Of a stretch of DNA of 64,000 nt, positions 17,591 through 29,500 are shown one piece after another. The stretch is from CAVRXT01 sp963725655 (GTDB lineage Bacteria; Acidobacteriota; Terriglobia; Acidiferrales; UBA7541). Every line of letters starts with the position of its first letter. The stretch's first letter is position 1. The DNA lies in NCBI GenBank assembly GCA_963725655.1, contig CAVRYY010000002.1:372001-436000 (forward strand), given 5' to 3'. The notes below the pieces were generated by a model that was not told the origin of the DNA, made no database searches, and worked only from the letters and a program-made list of their open reading frames with translations. Made by a program: the position numbers and the translations under genes.

Positions 17591-19105
17591 ATGACTCAAC
17601 TGCCATTCCCTTTGCCTCCCGAGGATTTCGTTCCCCGCCGCCGCTTGTGGACGGTCAGCGAGCTGAACGAAAAAGTCCGCTCGTTGCTGGAAGGCGCGCT
17701 GCAGGAAGTCTGGGTGGAAGGGGAAATCTCGAATTTCCGGCCGGCGCAGTCCGGGCATCTGTATTTCACGCTGAAGGATGCGCGCTCGCAGATTCGCTGC
17801 GTCTGCTTTCGCGATCAGGTGCGCGGGCTGAAATTTCGCCCGGAAGACGGCCTGCACGTCACCGTCCGCGGATCGCTGGGCGTCTACGCGGCCCGCGGCG
17901 AGTATCAGATTTACGTGGCTACCTTGGAGCCGGTGGGCCTGGGCGCCCTGCAATTGGCCTTCGACCAGCTCAAGGAGCGGCTCAACAAGGAAGGATTATT
18001 TGACCCTGCGGGCAAAAAACCGCTGCCTGCCGTCCCGCGCAGAATCGGAGTGATCTCCTCTCCTACCGGGGCCGCGATTCGCGACATCTTGCACGTGCTC
18101 GCCCGGCGGTTCGCCAGCGCCCACGTGCAACTGTATCCGGTGAAGGTACAGGGCGACGGCGCGGCGCGGGAAATCGTGGAAGCGTTGCGGTACTTCAATA
18201 TCTGGCAGTCGGTGGACGTTTTGATTGTGGCCCGCGGCGGTGGCTCGCTCGAGGATTTGTGGGCGTTCAACGAAGAGATCGTGGCCCGCGCGATTTCCGA
18301 TTCGCGGATTCCGGTGATCACCGGCGTCGGTCACGAAACCGATTTCACCATCGCTGATTTTGTCGCCGACGTCCGCGCACCCACGCCCTCGGCCGCGGCA
18401 GAGATGGTCATTCGTACCCGGCAGGAATTCGAGAAGCAGATCGCCGAGGCGCATCGCTGCTTGGTGCGCCGGATGCAATACCTGCTGTCGGAATGGCGGC
18501 ATCAGGTGCGCGATCTGCAGACGCATCGTGGATTCCGGCGTTCGGAAATCCTGATCCGCCAGCGCCGGCAGCAAGTGGACGAATACAGCACCGCCCTCGC
18601 GCGGAATTTGCGACGGCGGTTGGATGGTTCGCGCCACCGGCTGACCTCGGCGCGATCGTCGGTGGCCGCCTTCGATCTGCGCGGGCGAGCGCGTGCGTGG
18701 CGAGCGAAACTCGAACGCCAGTCGGCGGGGATGCGGGTGGCATTGGATCGCGCGGTGGTGGTGAAGCGGCGTCGGCTCAATTCCGCGCAAATGCACTTTG
18801 CCTCGCTCGATTTGCGCGGGCGCGTAGGGAATTTGCGGCGGCAACTCGAGCGCGGGGCCGGCGAACTGGCGGTGCGTATCGACCGCCTGCTGGTGGGCAA
18901 GCGCCGGCGGTGGGAGGGTTGCGACTTGAAACTGCGTGAACGCAGCCCATACGAGCTGCTGAAGCGCGGATACGCCATCGTCTACGACGCCTCGGGCAAA
19001 GTGGTGCGTTCGGTGGACGAGGTCGCTGTAGGTGATGCGATCGGAGTACGCCTGGCGCAGGGGGAGATCGATGCCACCGTCCGCGGCAAGAAAAATGTCT
19101 CGTAA
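17591..19105 (+). CDS. xseA: Exodeoxyribonuclease VII large subunit
   Basis: A 504-residue subunit of the single-strand DNA exonuclease. An N-terminal OB-fold (VWVEGEISNFRPAQSGHLYFTLKD) is followed by the catalytic domain (RIGVISSPTGAAIRDIL, IVARGGGSLEDLWAFNEE, ITGVGHETDFTIADFVAD), then Arg-rich coiled-coil repeats at about residues 270-460 with recurring FDLRGRARAWRAKLER-like units. The usual partner xseB is not adjacent: only 86 bases separate this gene from the next. Confidence 0.95.
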   Translation: MTQLPFPLPPEDFVPRRRLWTVSELNEKVRSLLEGALQEVWVEGEISNFRPAQSGHLYFTLKDARSQIRCVCFRDQVRGLKFRPEDGLHVTVRGSLGVYAARGEYQIYVATLEPVGLGALQLAFDQLKERLNKEGLFDPAGKKPLPAVPRRIGVISSPTGAAIRDILHVLARRFASAHVQLYPVKVQGDGAAREIVEALRYFNIWQSVDVLIVARGGGSLEDLWAFNEEIVARAISDSRIPVITGVGHETDFTIADFVADVRAPTPSAAAEMVIRTRQEFEKQIAEAHRCLVRRMQYLLSEWRHQVRDLQTHRGFRRSEILIRQRRQQVDEYSTALARNLRRRLDGSRHRLTSARSSVAAFDLRGRARAWRAKLERQSAGMRVALDRAVVVKRRRLNSAQMHFASLDLRGRVGNLRRQLERGAGELAVRIDRLLVGKRRRWEGCDLKLRERSPYELLKRGYAIVYDASGKVVRSVDEVAVGDAIGVRLAQGEIDATVRGKKNVS

Positions 19106-19191
19106 ATACGGCAGCAAATACCGCATCGCAATGCGGGAGCCTGTGTAGCGGGCAGGGAACTGACGGGTGGACGGTAGCACAGGAGACAACG

Positions 19192-20997
<1,806 letters not shown>

Positions 20998-21215
20998 AAC
21001 GAAACATCGGCGTTTCGCGCCGAGACGGCTCACCCGCCAAAAAGTGTCCCCTTTCATTACACCGGGAAACGGTATTGGCACGCCGGAAATAATTTGCCAC
21101 AAATGTCACGTTTCGTTTCCTATCCCAATCGCATTTCTATGCGAATCAACCACTTAGTTTGAGACCCTTTGGGTGCGCGTGTGCATCTAATCAAGCCTGG
21201 GAGCACACTTACGCC

Positions 21216-21557
21216 ATGCGTGAACATCTGAATCGTTGGAAGAATTACTTCCGCGAACCTCTGGGCAAAGCGCAACTGCGCCGGTCCTTGTGGTGGGCGG
21301 CAGGCATTGCGGTTGTTTTGCAGATGTATTTCGTGCGCGAATTAATTGCCGCGGAAATCATTTTCGGAGTCTTCTTCGTCGGTTTATTTTTCGTAGCGAG
21401 CGCGATTTATTTGGTGGCCCGCCTGGGCGAGCAGGGTCTGCGATGGTCGGAAAGTGGAGTGCGCTGGTTCGGAAATTCGGCGCGCCGCGGTGGAAGCGCC
21501 TGGGAATATTTTACTCGGAAGTCTCCGGCTCGAGCCAACTCAGAATCCGCGTCGTAA
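21216..21557 (+). CDS. Small two-helix membrane protein, unknown
   Basis: A 113-residue protein with two probable transmembrane segments (SLWWAAGIAVVLQMYFV and IIFGVFFVGLFFVASAIYLVA) flanked by basic ends. The ATG at 21216 is preferred because upstream codons would be non-hydrophobic and atypical. No family is recognised. It is a single gene convergent with the SDR gene (21 bases between the ends). Confidence 0.6.
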   Translation: MREHLNRWKNYFREPLGKAQLRRSLWWAAGIAVVLQMYFVRELIAAEIIFGVFFVGLFFVASAIYLVARLGEQGLRWSESGVRWFGNSARRGGSAWEYFTRKSPARANSESAS

Positions 21558-21578
21558 CGCTTTGGCGTGAAGATTTTT

Positions 21579-22361
21579 CTAAGAGAAAGCCATGCCGCCG
21601 TCGACGTTCAGTACTTGCCCGGTAATCGCGCTGGATTGATCGGAAGCGAGGAAAACAGCAGCAGCCGCGATCTCGTCAGCCGTCTGCGGGCGCCCTTGCA
21701 GGATGCTCTTGTTCAGGCTTTCCAGGATCGCCGCCGGATCCATCTGGAAATGATTCGCCAGTGCGGCGCCCAGTTCCTGTGACATCTTGGTCTCCGGCAC
21801 TGGCCCCGGGCTGATGGCATTCACGCGCACCCCTTTTCGCCCGCCCTCCGCGGCTAGCGTGCGGGTCAGTCCGATCAGTCCCGCCTTGGACGCGGCGTAA
21901 GGCCCGTTCATCGTGAAAGCCGCTTTGGCGGCGATACTTACGATGTTTATGATCGCCCCGGAGCCTTGCTTGTACATTTCCGGAAGCACCAGCCGCGCCA
22001 GCAGAAAAGGTCCCCGCAAGTTTACCGCCATCACCTCGTCCCACTCTTCCGCGCTGATTTCTTCGGTCGGCTGCACCGGTCCGTAAATCCCGGCATTGTT
22101 GACCAAAACGTGCACCGCGCCAAAAGCTTCGCGTGCGCCATCGACGATCTTGCGGCAGTCGCTGGTCCGGCTGACGTCTCCCGCAACAAATGCCGCCTGG
22201 CCTCCGGCAGCCTTGATCTCCCCGGCCACCGCTTCCACCTCAGCACCGGTGCGCGCCGTGACCAGTACTCGCGCTCCCTCAGCCGCGAATTGCAGGGCAA
22301 TTGCCCGCCCAATTCCTCGGCCTCCACCAGTGACAATAGCCACTCGATCCTGTAAGAGCAT
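21579..22361 (-). CDS. SDR family NAD(P)-dependent oxidoreductase
   Basis: A 260-residue classical short-chain dehydrogenase. The cofactor motif is TGGGRGIG, followed by NNAG, a catalytic Ser in NIVSIAAKAAF, YAASK, and the C-terminal ITGQVLNVDGG of FabG-like enzymes. The ATG at 22361 follows GGGAGGTGG, an excellent ribosome-binding site, which excludes a longer reading. The substrate is not predictable. Confidence 0.93.
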   Translation of the reverse strand: MLLQDRVAIVTGGGRGIGRAIALQFAAEGARVLVTARTGAEVEAVAGEIKAAGGQAAFVAGDVSRTSDCRKIVDGAREAFGAVHVLVNNAGIYGPVQPTEEISAEEWDEVMAVNLRGPFLLARLVLPEMYKQGSGAIINIVSIAAKAAFTMNGPYAASKAGLIGLTRTLAAEGGRKGVRVNAISPGPVPETKMSQELGAALANHFQMDPAAILESLNKSILQGRPQTADEIAAAAVFLASDQSSAITGQVLNVDGGMAFS

Positions 22362-22639
22362 CTCCACCTCCCGCAAATCCCCCGGAATCATAGCACCACT
22401 GGACAAATGCCTCTTTGCCGGCTGTCGGGCAGCCGGAACACGAAGCGTCGGCGGCGCGGTCGGCCAAGGCGCCTACGCAAAGATGCCGGTTTGCCCCGCC
22501 ACTTTGCTTGGTATAGCTTTTATCAAGCAGCGGGTCGTTTGCGGACATCCCGCGTACCTGAAGGGTAAAACGAGCGCAGAAGGTCGGCTTAAACCCTGTT
22601 AGGGCGCCGTGAGCCGACATATTATTCTGACAGACCTCT

Positions 22640-22903
22640 ATGACCATTTTCGCCATAACCACGCCCCCTTCAAACGTGCAGATCGGCCCTGCGATCACCC
22701 GTCATTTCCCAGGCGAGCACATCCAAGCCTGGGACGGTTGTTGGTTCATCGCCAGCCCAGGAACGGTGGGCGAGGTCGCAGCCAAACTAAGCGTTGCTGA
22801 CGGAAGCGTTGGAACTGTGATTGTTACATCGGTAGCGAATTACTGGGGCCGCGCCAACCCAGAAGTTTGGGAGTGGCTAAATTCCAGATTAGAGCGCAAA
22901 TGA
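22640..22903 (+). CDS. Unknown 87-residue protein, first gene of a coupled pair
   Basis: A small soluble protein ending in VIVTSVANYWGRANPEVWEWLNSRLERK. The pattern WDGCWFIASPGTVGEVAAKL...GTVIVTS...GRANPEVWEWL resembles short SinR/Cas2-like ferredoxin-fold proteins (a W-x-x-S element, a hydrophobic strand, then a W-x-W-L end). That is a by-eye comparison only. No Shine-Dalgarno sequence is obvious. Its TGA overlaps the ATG of the next gene, so the two are probably translated together. Confidence 0.6.
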   Translation: MTIFAITTPPSNVQIGPAITRHFPGEHIQAWDGCWFIASPGTVGEVAAKLSVADGSVGTVIVTSVANYWGRANPEVWEWLNSRLERK

Positions 22904-23235
22904 CGCCCAAAGAAGAGCAAGGCCGTGGACGGGAAACCACACCCCCTCGGATGGGGGAGACAACTCCGCCCGTCTATCCGTCCGGAGACTATACCTACGT
23001 GCTGGAAATTGTGATGTCTATGCAAGGAACGATGGGCAAACTTACTGAGGCGGTGGACTCTCTAAAGGCTCAATCCAAGACTCAAGGCGAGAAGGTGGAT
23101 CAGATCGGTAAGGATATCCATGCGGCGAAGGTCGTCGTGGGCTTCATCGGCGGATTGATTGCCGTTACCGCAGGATTTCTGGGCTGGGCTATCAAGGAAT
23201 TTCTTCAGTATCTTTCGTCCCATCCCCACGCGTAG
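22900..23235 (+). CDS. Unknown single-TM coiled-coil protein, second gene of a coupled pair
   Basis: A 111-residue protein. It has a Pro/Thr-rich, charged N-terminus (about residues 1-30), a coiled-coil-like middle (LTEAVDSLKAQSKTQGEKVDQIGKDI) and one transmembrane helix near the end (VVVGFIGGLIAVTAGFLGWAI). The ATG at 22900 lies in an ATGA overlap with the upstream gene. The topology resembles small phage or stress-related membrane proteins with a cytoplasmic coiled coil. No family is recognised. Confidence 0.6.
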   Translation: MTPKEEQGRGRETTPPRMGETTPPVYPSGDYTYVLEIVMSMQGTMGKLTEAVDSLKAQSKTQGEKVDQIGKDIHAAKVVVGFIGGLIAVTAGFLGWAIKEFLQYLSSHPHA

Positions 23236-23305
23236 CGAATCCCAAGAGTCGAAACACGCAGAATTCCTTCATTCCCGCCAAACCATCGTTGCTCGGCTCC
23301 CAAAA

Positions 23306-23346
23306 TGTGCCCCAGTCCCCTTCGGCGCTTCAAGCTAGGGGGCACA
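23306..23346. terminator. Hairpin upstream of ispH
   Basis: TGTGCCCC and GGGGCACA form an 8-base stem around a 25-base loop that contains a second possible small stem. It lies 70 bases after the coiled-coil gene and 70 before ispH. It may terminate the two-gene module or sit in the ispH leader. There is no T-run. Confidence 0.35.
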
Positions 23347-23415
23347 AACACCGGCAAAAGCCGGTAGCGAGAAGCGGGCCGAATCGGTTAAGATAAATGC
23401 TTCAAGGAGTGCCAG

Positions 23416-24402
23416 TTGGCTCTTACACAGATCAATAACTTGACCGCCGCTGCCGGGGTGAAAACCCTGGTTCGCGTACGCCCCCGGGGATTTTGTGCCG
23501 GAGTGGTGCGCGCGGTAGATATCGTTGAATTGGCCTTGGAATTGTATGGCCGGCCGGTGTACGTCCACCACGAAATCGTGCATAACCGCTACGTGGTGGA
23601 AGAACTGCGGCGTGGCGGGGCCATCTTTGTTGAGACCATCGAAGACGTGCCGGAAGGCGCGGTTCTCGTATTCAGCGCCCATGGAGTGCCCCCGCGGGTG
23701 CGCGAAGAGGCTCAGGAACGCTGTCTGCGGGTGATCGATGCGACGTGCCCACTGGTTACTAAGGTCCATCTGGAAGCGCTGAAGTTCGCGCGCGAGGGCC
23801 GCACACTGATTCTCATCGGCCACAAGGACCACCAGGAAATCGTTGGAACCTCCGGCGAGGCTCCCGAACAAACGGTGGTGGTGGGTAGCGTAGAGGAAGC
23901 CGAGGCGCTCGAAGTGGAGCGTCCCGACCATCTCGCGTTTTTGACCCAGACCACGCTCTCGCTCTACGACACCCAGGAAATTGTAGCCAAGCTGCGCGAG
24001 CGCTTTCCGGCGATCGTCGGCCCGGCTTCTGATGACATTTGCTACGCCACCCAGAACCGCCAGGAAGCGGTGGAAGCGCTCACCCGCGAAGTGGACATGA
24101 TCTTCGTGGTGGGCAGCGCGAACAGCTCGAACTCCAACCGCCTGGTGGAAGTGGCCAAGCGAGCCGGGGTACCGGCGCGATTGATTGAAAACGCGGCCGA
24201 TATTGATGCAGCGGAGTTAGGCAGCGCGACCAATATCGGATTAACCGCTGGAGCTTCCGCTCCCGAGATTTTGGTGCAGCAAGTCAGTGAGCGCTTGGCC
24301 AGTTTTGGTTACACCAACCAGCGCGATTTAGACTTGATTCGCGAAGACGTTCGCTTTACGCTGCCGCCGGAGTTAGCGCGGCGCGGTCCGGCTGCTGGCT
24401 AG
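23416..24402 (+). CDS. ispH: 4-hydroxy-3-methylbut-2-enyl diphosphate reductase
   Basis: IspH (LytB) is the last enzyme of the MEP isoprenoid pathway and makes IPP and DMAPP with a 4Fe-4S cluster. The three cluster cysteines are visible: C27 in RGFCAG, one in DATCPLVTK and one in DDICYATQNRQ. Substrate residues include SAHGVPP, GHKDHQE and SANSSNSNRL. The TTG start at 23416 is supported by AAGGAG six bases upstream. The length of 328 is normal. Confidence 0.96.
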   Translation: MALTQINNLTAAAGVKTLVRVRPRGFCAGVVRAVDIVELALELYGRPVYVHHEIVHNRYVVEELRRGGAIFVETIEDVPEGAVLVFSAHGVPPRVREEAQERCLRVIDATCPLVTKVHLEALKFAREGRTLILIGHKDHQEIVGTSGEAPEQTVVVGSVEEAEALEVERPDHLAFLTQTTLSLYDTQEIVAKLRERFPAIVGPASDDICYATQNRQEAVEALTREVDMIFVVGSANSSNSNRLVEVAKRAGVPARLIENAADIDAAELGSATNIGLTAGASAPEILVQQVSERLASFGYTNQRDLDLIREDVRFTLPPELARRGPAAG

Positions 24403-24452
24403 TTCGCCGCGGCGAGCGAGTTCCGTTTTTCACAACCTAAAGGAGTCCCAGC

Positions 24453-25634
24453 GTGGCGGCCAAGATCGCCCGCCAATCCAATCGTCTCGTCATTTTAGGC
24501 GCGCCCACCAGCGCTGCCGCTATGTCATTGGGGCATGAAGGCGCCCCCAAGGCCCTGCGATCGGCTGGCCTGGTGCCAGGCCTGGAAGCTGCCGGCTATC
24601 AGGTCGCGGACCAGGGCGATGACACTGCTCAGCTTTTTCAGCCCGACCAAGATTCCCCTCGCGCACGAAATGTTCCCCGCATTCTAAAATCACTCGAAAC
24701 GCTGAAGCCGCGTGTGGAAGTGGCGGTGAAGAGCGCCGCCCTGCCTATTATTTTGACCGGCGACTGCAGCTCCGCGATTGCCTTGATCGCTGGGATGCGC
24801 CGCTACTACCGCAGCGTCAGCATGATTTACATGGATTCCGACGCGGATCGCAACGTGCCCGCCACCACTCCATCAGGCTGCGTCGACGGCATGGTGGTTT
24901 CGCATCTCACCGGGCGCGGCGCGGCGGAATTGGTACGTTTTTGGGGCGAGCCGCCTCTGGTGCGTGAGCCGGATTTGGCGCTGTTCGGCGTCAGCCGCCT
25001 GGACCCGCCGGAGCAGGTAGCGCTGGAAGGGTCTCCGCTCCGTCGTTATATGGCTTCGGATGTGCGGCGCATGGGGGCGGCGGCAGCGGCGCGAGCCGCG
25101 GTCGAGCGCGTCCACGGAAATGTGAATGAGTTTGCGCTGCATTTTGACGTCGACGTGATCGCCGGCTTTACCGCCACGAATTATCCCGCGCAGGACGGCC
25201 TATCGATGGACGAAGTGCGCGAGGCGCTCGAAGTGTTCGTCCAACAGAAACATTTGGCGGCCATTGAAATTGCCGCTTACAATCCCGCTCTCGATCCCGA
25301 CGGATCGGGAGCGCGCACCATCGTCGACCTGATCGTTTCGGCTTTGGAAGGGCGCCTGAAATTCCTGGAAGCCCAAGCCCCGGTGGCGCAGACTTCGGCG
25401 AAGCCGGAAGCGGTGAAACCCGCGCCGGCTGTCTCCGACGAGCCCAAGGCTTCAGCGGAGCCGGAGCCAGAAACCGACGCGGCGGGCACTGACGACGAAG
25501 CCACCTCCACCAGCGGCGAAGGCGCCACCGAAGATCCTTTTAGCGAAGCTGGCGACGCAATTCCTGACTCCGACGATACCGACGAAACCGACGGCGACTC
25601 GCTGCTATCCGACTCCGAAGACACCCATTCGTAA
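24453..25634 (+). CDS. Arginase-fold protein with altered metal ligands and acidic tail
   Basis: A 393-residue protein with a ureohydrolase-like fold to about residue 310. The usual manganese motifs are changed: GGDHS reads TGDCSS (about residues 102-107), DAHAD reads DSDAD (about 128-132), and the last motif DxD is kept in HFDVDVIAG (about 230). Neighbouring residues (ATTPSGCVDGM) match an arginase subgroup in which Cys commonly replaces the first His, but the second His to Asp change is unusual. The last 80 residues are Ala/Pro then Asp/Glu/Ser rich and probably disordered. The GTG at 24453 follows AAAGGAG. It lies 50 bases after ispH on the same strand. Activity is uncertain. Confidence 0.75.
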   Translation: MAAKIARQSNRLVILGAPTSAAAMSLGHEGAPKALRSAGLVPGLEAAGYQVADQGDDTAQLFQPDQDSPRARNVPRILKSLETLKPRVEVAVKSAALPIILTGDCSSAIALIAGMRRYYRSVSMIYMDSDADRNVPATTPSGCVDGMVVSHLTGRGAAELVRFWGEPPLVREPDLALFGVSRLDPPEQVALEGSPLRRYMASDVRRMGAAAAARAAVERVHGNVNEFALHFDVDVIAGFTATNYPAQDGLSMDEVREALEVFVQQKHLAAIEIAAYNPALDPDGSGARTIVDLIVSALEGRLKFLEAQAPVAQTSAKPEAVKPAPAVSDEPKASAEPEPETDAAGTDDEATSTSGEGATEDPFSEAGDAIPDSDDTDETDGDSLLSDSEDTHS

Positions 25635-25681
25635 ATGGAAATTCTCCCCCGGATTGGTTGTGCCCGGCAGGTAAGGTGCGC

Positions 25682-26392
25682 GTGAAACGCGGTTTCCCCG
25701 AAGTCATCATTTTCGACATGGACGGCGTGCTGGTCGACGTTCGCGGCTCGTTTCTGCGTACCACCCTCGATACCGTTCGCCACTTCACCGGCAAGCGCGT
25801 AACCATGGCCCAGCTCTTCCAATGGAAAAATCGCTCCGGTTTTAACGACGACTGGATCACCTCGCACGCCTGGGTTCGCGCTCTGGGCGGGCGCCAGTCG
25901 TTCGCCGAGGTGAAAAAGAAATATCAGGAACTCTATTGGGGCCAGAATTCCGACGGAAACGTAAACCGCGAGCGATGGTTGCTCCCTCCCGCAGCGCTCC
26001 GGCGCCTGGCCAAACGGGCCGAGGTTTCCGTATTTACGGGGCGCACCTATCAAGAACTCAATTACACCCTGGATAGGTTCAAATTGCGCGATCTCTTTCA
26101 CCGCATCGTCACGGTAGAGGACGTAAAAAAAGGGAAGCCCGACCCCGAAGGCCTGTTCCAAATCCTGCATGGGCGCTCACCGGATCGCGCGGTGTACATC
26201 GGCGACAACGTCGACGATGCCCGCGCCGCCCGCAGCGCCGCGATGCCGTTCCTGGGAATCCTCCCCAAGGGCAGCGAAGCCCGGAAACAGGGCAAAACCC
26301 AGCTCCTGGAATTGGGCGCTCTCCACGTTCTGGGGAACATCACCGACATCGAATCCTGGCTGGCCCGCGCTACCATCTGGAATCGTTCCTAA
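25682..26392 (+). CDS. HAD family phosphatase (TIGR01548-like)
   Basis: A phosphatase of about 236 residues. Motif I is FDMDGVLVDV, motif II VFTGRTYQEL, motif III lies in KKGKPDPEG, and motif IV is IGDNVDDARAA. The GDNVDD form and overall layout recall the HAD subgroup often found with histidine-biosynthesis genes, though none is nearby. The GTG at 25682 is chosen with AAGG upstream; GTG 25676 and TTG 25658 are alternatives. It lies 47 bases after the arginase-fold gene. Confidence 0.85.
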   Translation: MKRGFPEVIIFDMDGVLVDVRGSFLRTTLDTVRHFTGKRVTMAQLFQWKNRSGFNDDWITSHAWVRALGGRQSFAEVKKKYQELYWGQNSDGNVNRERWLLPPAALRRLAKRAEVSVFTGRTYQELNYTLDRFKLRDLFHRIVTVEDVKKGKPDPEGLFQILHGRSPDRAVYIGDNVDDARAARSAAMPFLGILPKGSEARKQGKTQLLELGALHVLGNITDIESWLARATIWNRS

Positions 26393-26543
26393 ACCCGTCC
26401 CCAAGGCTCCATTCGTGCTCCAAATCACCCCTTTTCGCTCGTTTATTCGCATTTGCGGTACCGCAGTACCATTGCCGCTTTGGTTCCATGGTTTCAGAAT
26501 CGGGCTCGGTACAAGCACCCTGGTTGCCCCAAAATAGATCGAA

Positions 26544-29500
26544 ATGGACACGAACACTCGAGTCGCTTCGGCGCGGGCCTTTGTCCGTAGCCTGAACATT
26601 CTGCTCAAATTCGCGAAGATGTACGACTTTGGCCATCCCCGCACCGCGGCGGCCTATGCCACAGCGTGGAAAGAACTTCGCGCCGCGATCGGCGACAACG
26701 AAACCGGCTTGCTGCTGGCTGCCTCCGGCGAGAAACTGCTGCTGGATGGCGTCACCCTGGACACCGGTGCAGCGGAAAAAAGTTTCGCCCTCCTGTTATC
26801 GAATGCCGGTATCGCCAGCGTTCATTTTGCCTCCAACGTAAACCAAGCCAGCTTCGGAAAATTTGTGAAGGCTTTCCCGATGGGCGCCTCCGCTCGCGCC
26901 GAAGTGCTGGCCGAGCAGCTGAAAAGCGCGTTAACCGACGCTCCCGGAATTCATCTGAACGAAGTTTGCTACGTGCCCGCGGATTCCGCAGTGGCCAAAG
27001 GGCAAGTGGCTGAGCACATTTCCCGCGCGACGCTGGGATTAAACACCGAGCAGTGCAACGAACTGTTCAAAGACCCGCGCATGTTGCTGCAGTTGATCGC
27101 CGCGGCGGAAGGTTCGCGAGGCTCGGGGGATGGTAGCGGCGGCGGCTATGGACCCGGTGGTGGTTACGGACCGGGCGACGGCAGCGGATCGGGTGGTCCG
27201 GGCGGCGGTTGGGGCCCGGGACCAGGATCGACAGGGCCAGATGGCTCCGTGGAAGTCTCGGGATCAGGCGGTGGTCAGGCCGGCGGGTCCGCAGGTTGGC
27301 GTGGCGGCTGGGGCCCGGGAACTGGCTCCGGAGCGCCGGGAGCGCCTGGTTCAGGCGACGGATCGGGAGTCAGCGGCGGCAGCGGGTCCGGCGGTTCGGG
27401 TGGCCCTGGAGGCCCCGGAGCGGAAGGCGGCGGTGGCGGCGGATACTACGGCGCGCCGATCGGTTCGCTGGAAGTGATGTCCGGTACCGGCGGGGACTTC
27501 TTCTTGAGCACCACAGGTGAGCCGGTGAACACCGGCGCGCCAAGCGCGGCACCGGGAATTCCAGTAGGTGTGCAAACTTTTCCGATCGGGCGATTGGGCG
27601 GACTTGGCGGAGCAAATGGCGGCGACGCGAAACCGGTCGACGCCCGGTGGTCGCCTGCAACCCCGGTGGAAACACACGCGCACGACCATTCCGGCGCCGG
27701 ACGGCACGTTGCCGCGATGATCGATCCCAACGCGCTGACATTTGACGAGCAGGAAGTTTATGGCATCGTGCGCATGCTGGGCCAACTCGCGGCGGTCCAG
27801 GGCCCGGACAAAACCGAAGTGGATACTTCGCAGGTGCAGAGCCGTTTAGCGCAGTTGCCAACCCGCGCCCGATTCACTCTGGGCCAGGCCCTTTCCGCGA
27901 TGGCCGCGCAGAGCACCACCGATTCCCCCGACCAACCCATGTTGCTGAAGCTGGCCGAGCACGTGGCTATCCGCTTCGCCATGGCCAGCTACGAGCGCGG
28001 CGACATTCGCGTGAACTCAGTGCAGGACACGCTCGAACGCATGAGCGTCGAGATCGACAATCTGAGCAAGATCCTCGGCATTCAGGAAGAAAAAATGTCG
28101 CGCGCCGGCCTGCGCGTGGGCTCGCACTCCGAAATTCTGGCCCAGCAATTCTGGAATGAAGTGGGCGACGACAAGAAACAGGCGGCGCTGCTTTCCACCG
28201 ATGGCTGGTGCGTGCCCCCGCACAATATTCGCACCTACCTGGAAAAGTTGCTGAAGGCGGAAGACCAGGAAACGGTGCTCGAGATTCTGCGGAATTATCT
28301 GGGCGGCGTAAAGCATGCGGACGTTCGCGTGCGCCGCGCCACCGCCAGCGGCATCATCGAATTGGCGCCGCTTTATGCCACCCAGGATCCGCGCCTGTTC
28401 GTTGACGCCATTCGCGAAACCGGCGTGCAGCTCAGCCTGGAGGAAGAACCGGAAGTGCAAAGCCTGATGGGCGCGGCGTTCGTAAGCCTGTCGCAACAGG
28501 CTACTATCCAGCGGAATTATCCGGCGGTGCAGCGCACCATCGAAGTGATGGACTTCATCGGCGTCGAGCGCCCCGCGGTAGCCAAGAACATGCGTCCGCG
28601 CATCGCCATCGACGATCACCTCTCCGAATTTATCGACGACGCGGTGAAGGCCGGCGCGGTACCCGACGAACTCACCAACCTGATGCGCCGCGTCCCCAAG
28701 AACGCCGCCGAGCAGCTCGCTCACCGCTACAGCCGCTGCGGTTTTCGCGATGAGTGCGAACTGCTGCTGAGCGTCGTCAAGAAATTGGGGCAGGAAGCCA
28801 CCGATCATCTGCGCGAAACTTTCTTCACCGCCACCGCCACCAAAGCGGCCGATGTGCTGGGCATGATGGCCCGTCTGGATTTTGAGGCGGTGGAAAGAAT
28901 TCTGCCCAAGCGGCTCACGGAATGGAAGCGCTCCGCGCACGATCGCGTGGTGCGCCAATTGGAATCCAGTTGCGCCCCCGAACGAGGGCGCCTGCTGCTG
29001 AGCATTTTCGACAAAATCGATCCTCTAATTCGCCCGCTAGCGCTGGACGAAATCGCCCTCGCCGGAGAGCACTCCGGAGACATTCGCCTGGTGCACATGG
29101 CCGGCGGCACGCTGCCGCAAGGCTCCACCGAATATCTGCAATTGAAAGCGGTGGAAGCGCTGGGCCGGCTGCGCGTACGCGGATCCGAGGGCATATTGCG
29201 GAGAATTCTGGAGACGCGGCAGGTATGGCGCTGGCAGTATTCCACCGAATTTCGGATTGTGGCCGCGCAGGCGCTCAACAAGATCGATCCCGAATTTATG
29301 GAGGATTTCTTCCCGCGCAGTGGATTGAGCGAATCAGACCTGTTGCTCGAGCCGCTCGATCCCGATCCGACTTCTCCCGCCGCGCGGCAGCGCCGCTATT
29401 TGCGCTTGTCGCTGGATAGCCCGATCACCGGGGTCACCGCCGGCCTGAAGGAAAATTATCCGGTAGAAATTTCAGAGATGAACCTGGCCGGCGGAGTCGC

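Noticed and set aside
21074..21100. A TGGCAC element reminiscent of a sigma-54 promoter.
   Set aside because: The matching TTGC lies 12 bases after TGGCAC rather than 5, so -24/-12 spacing is not met.
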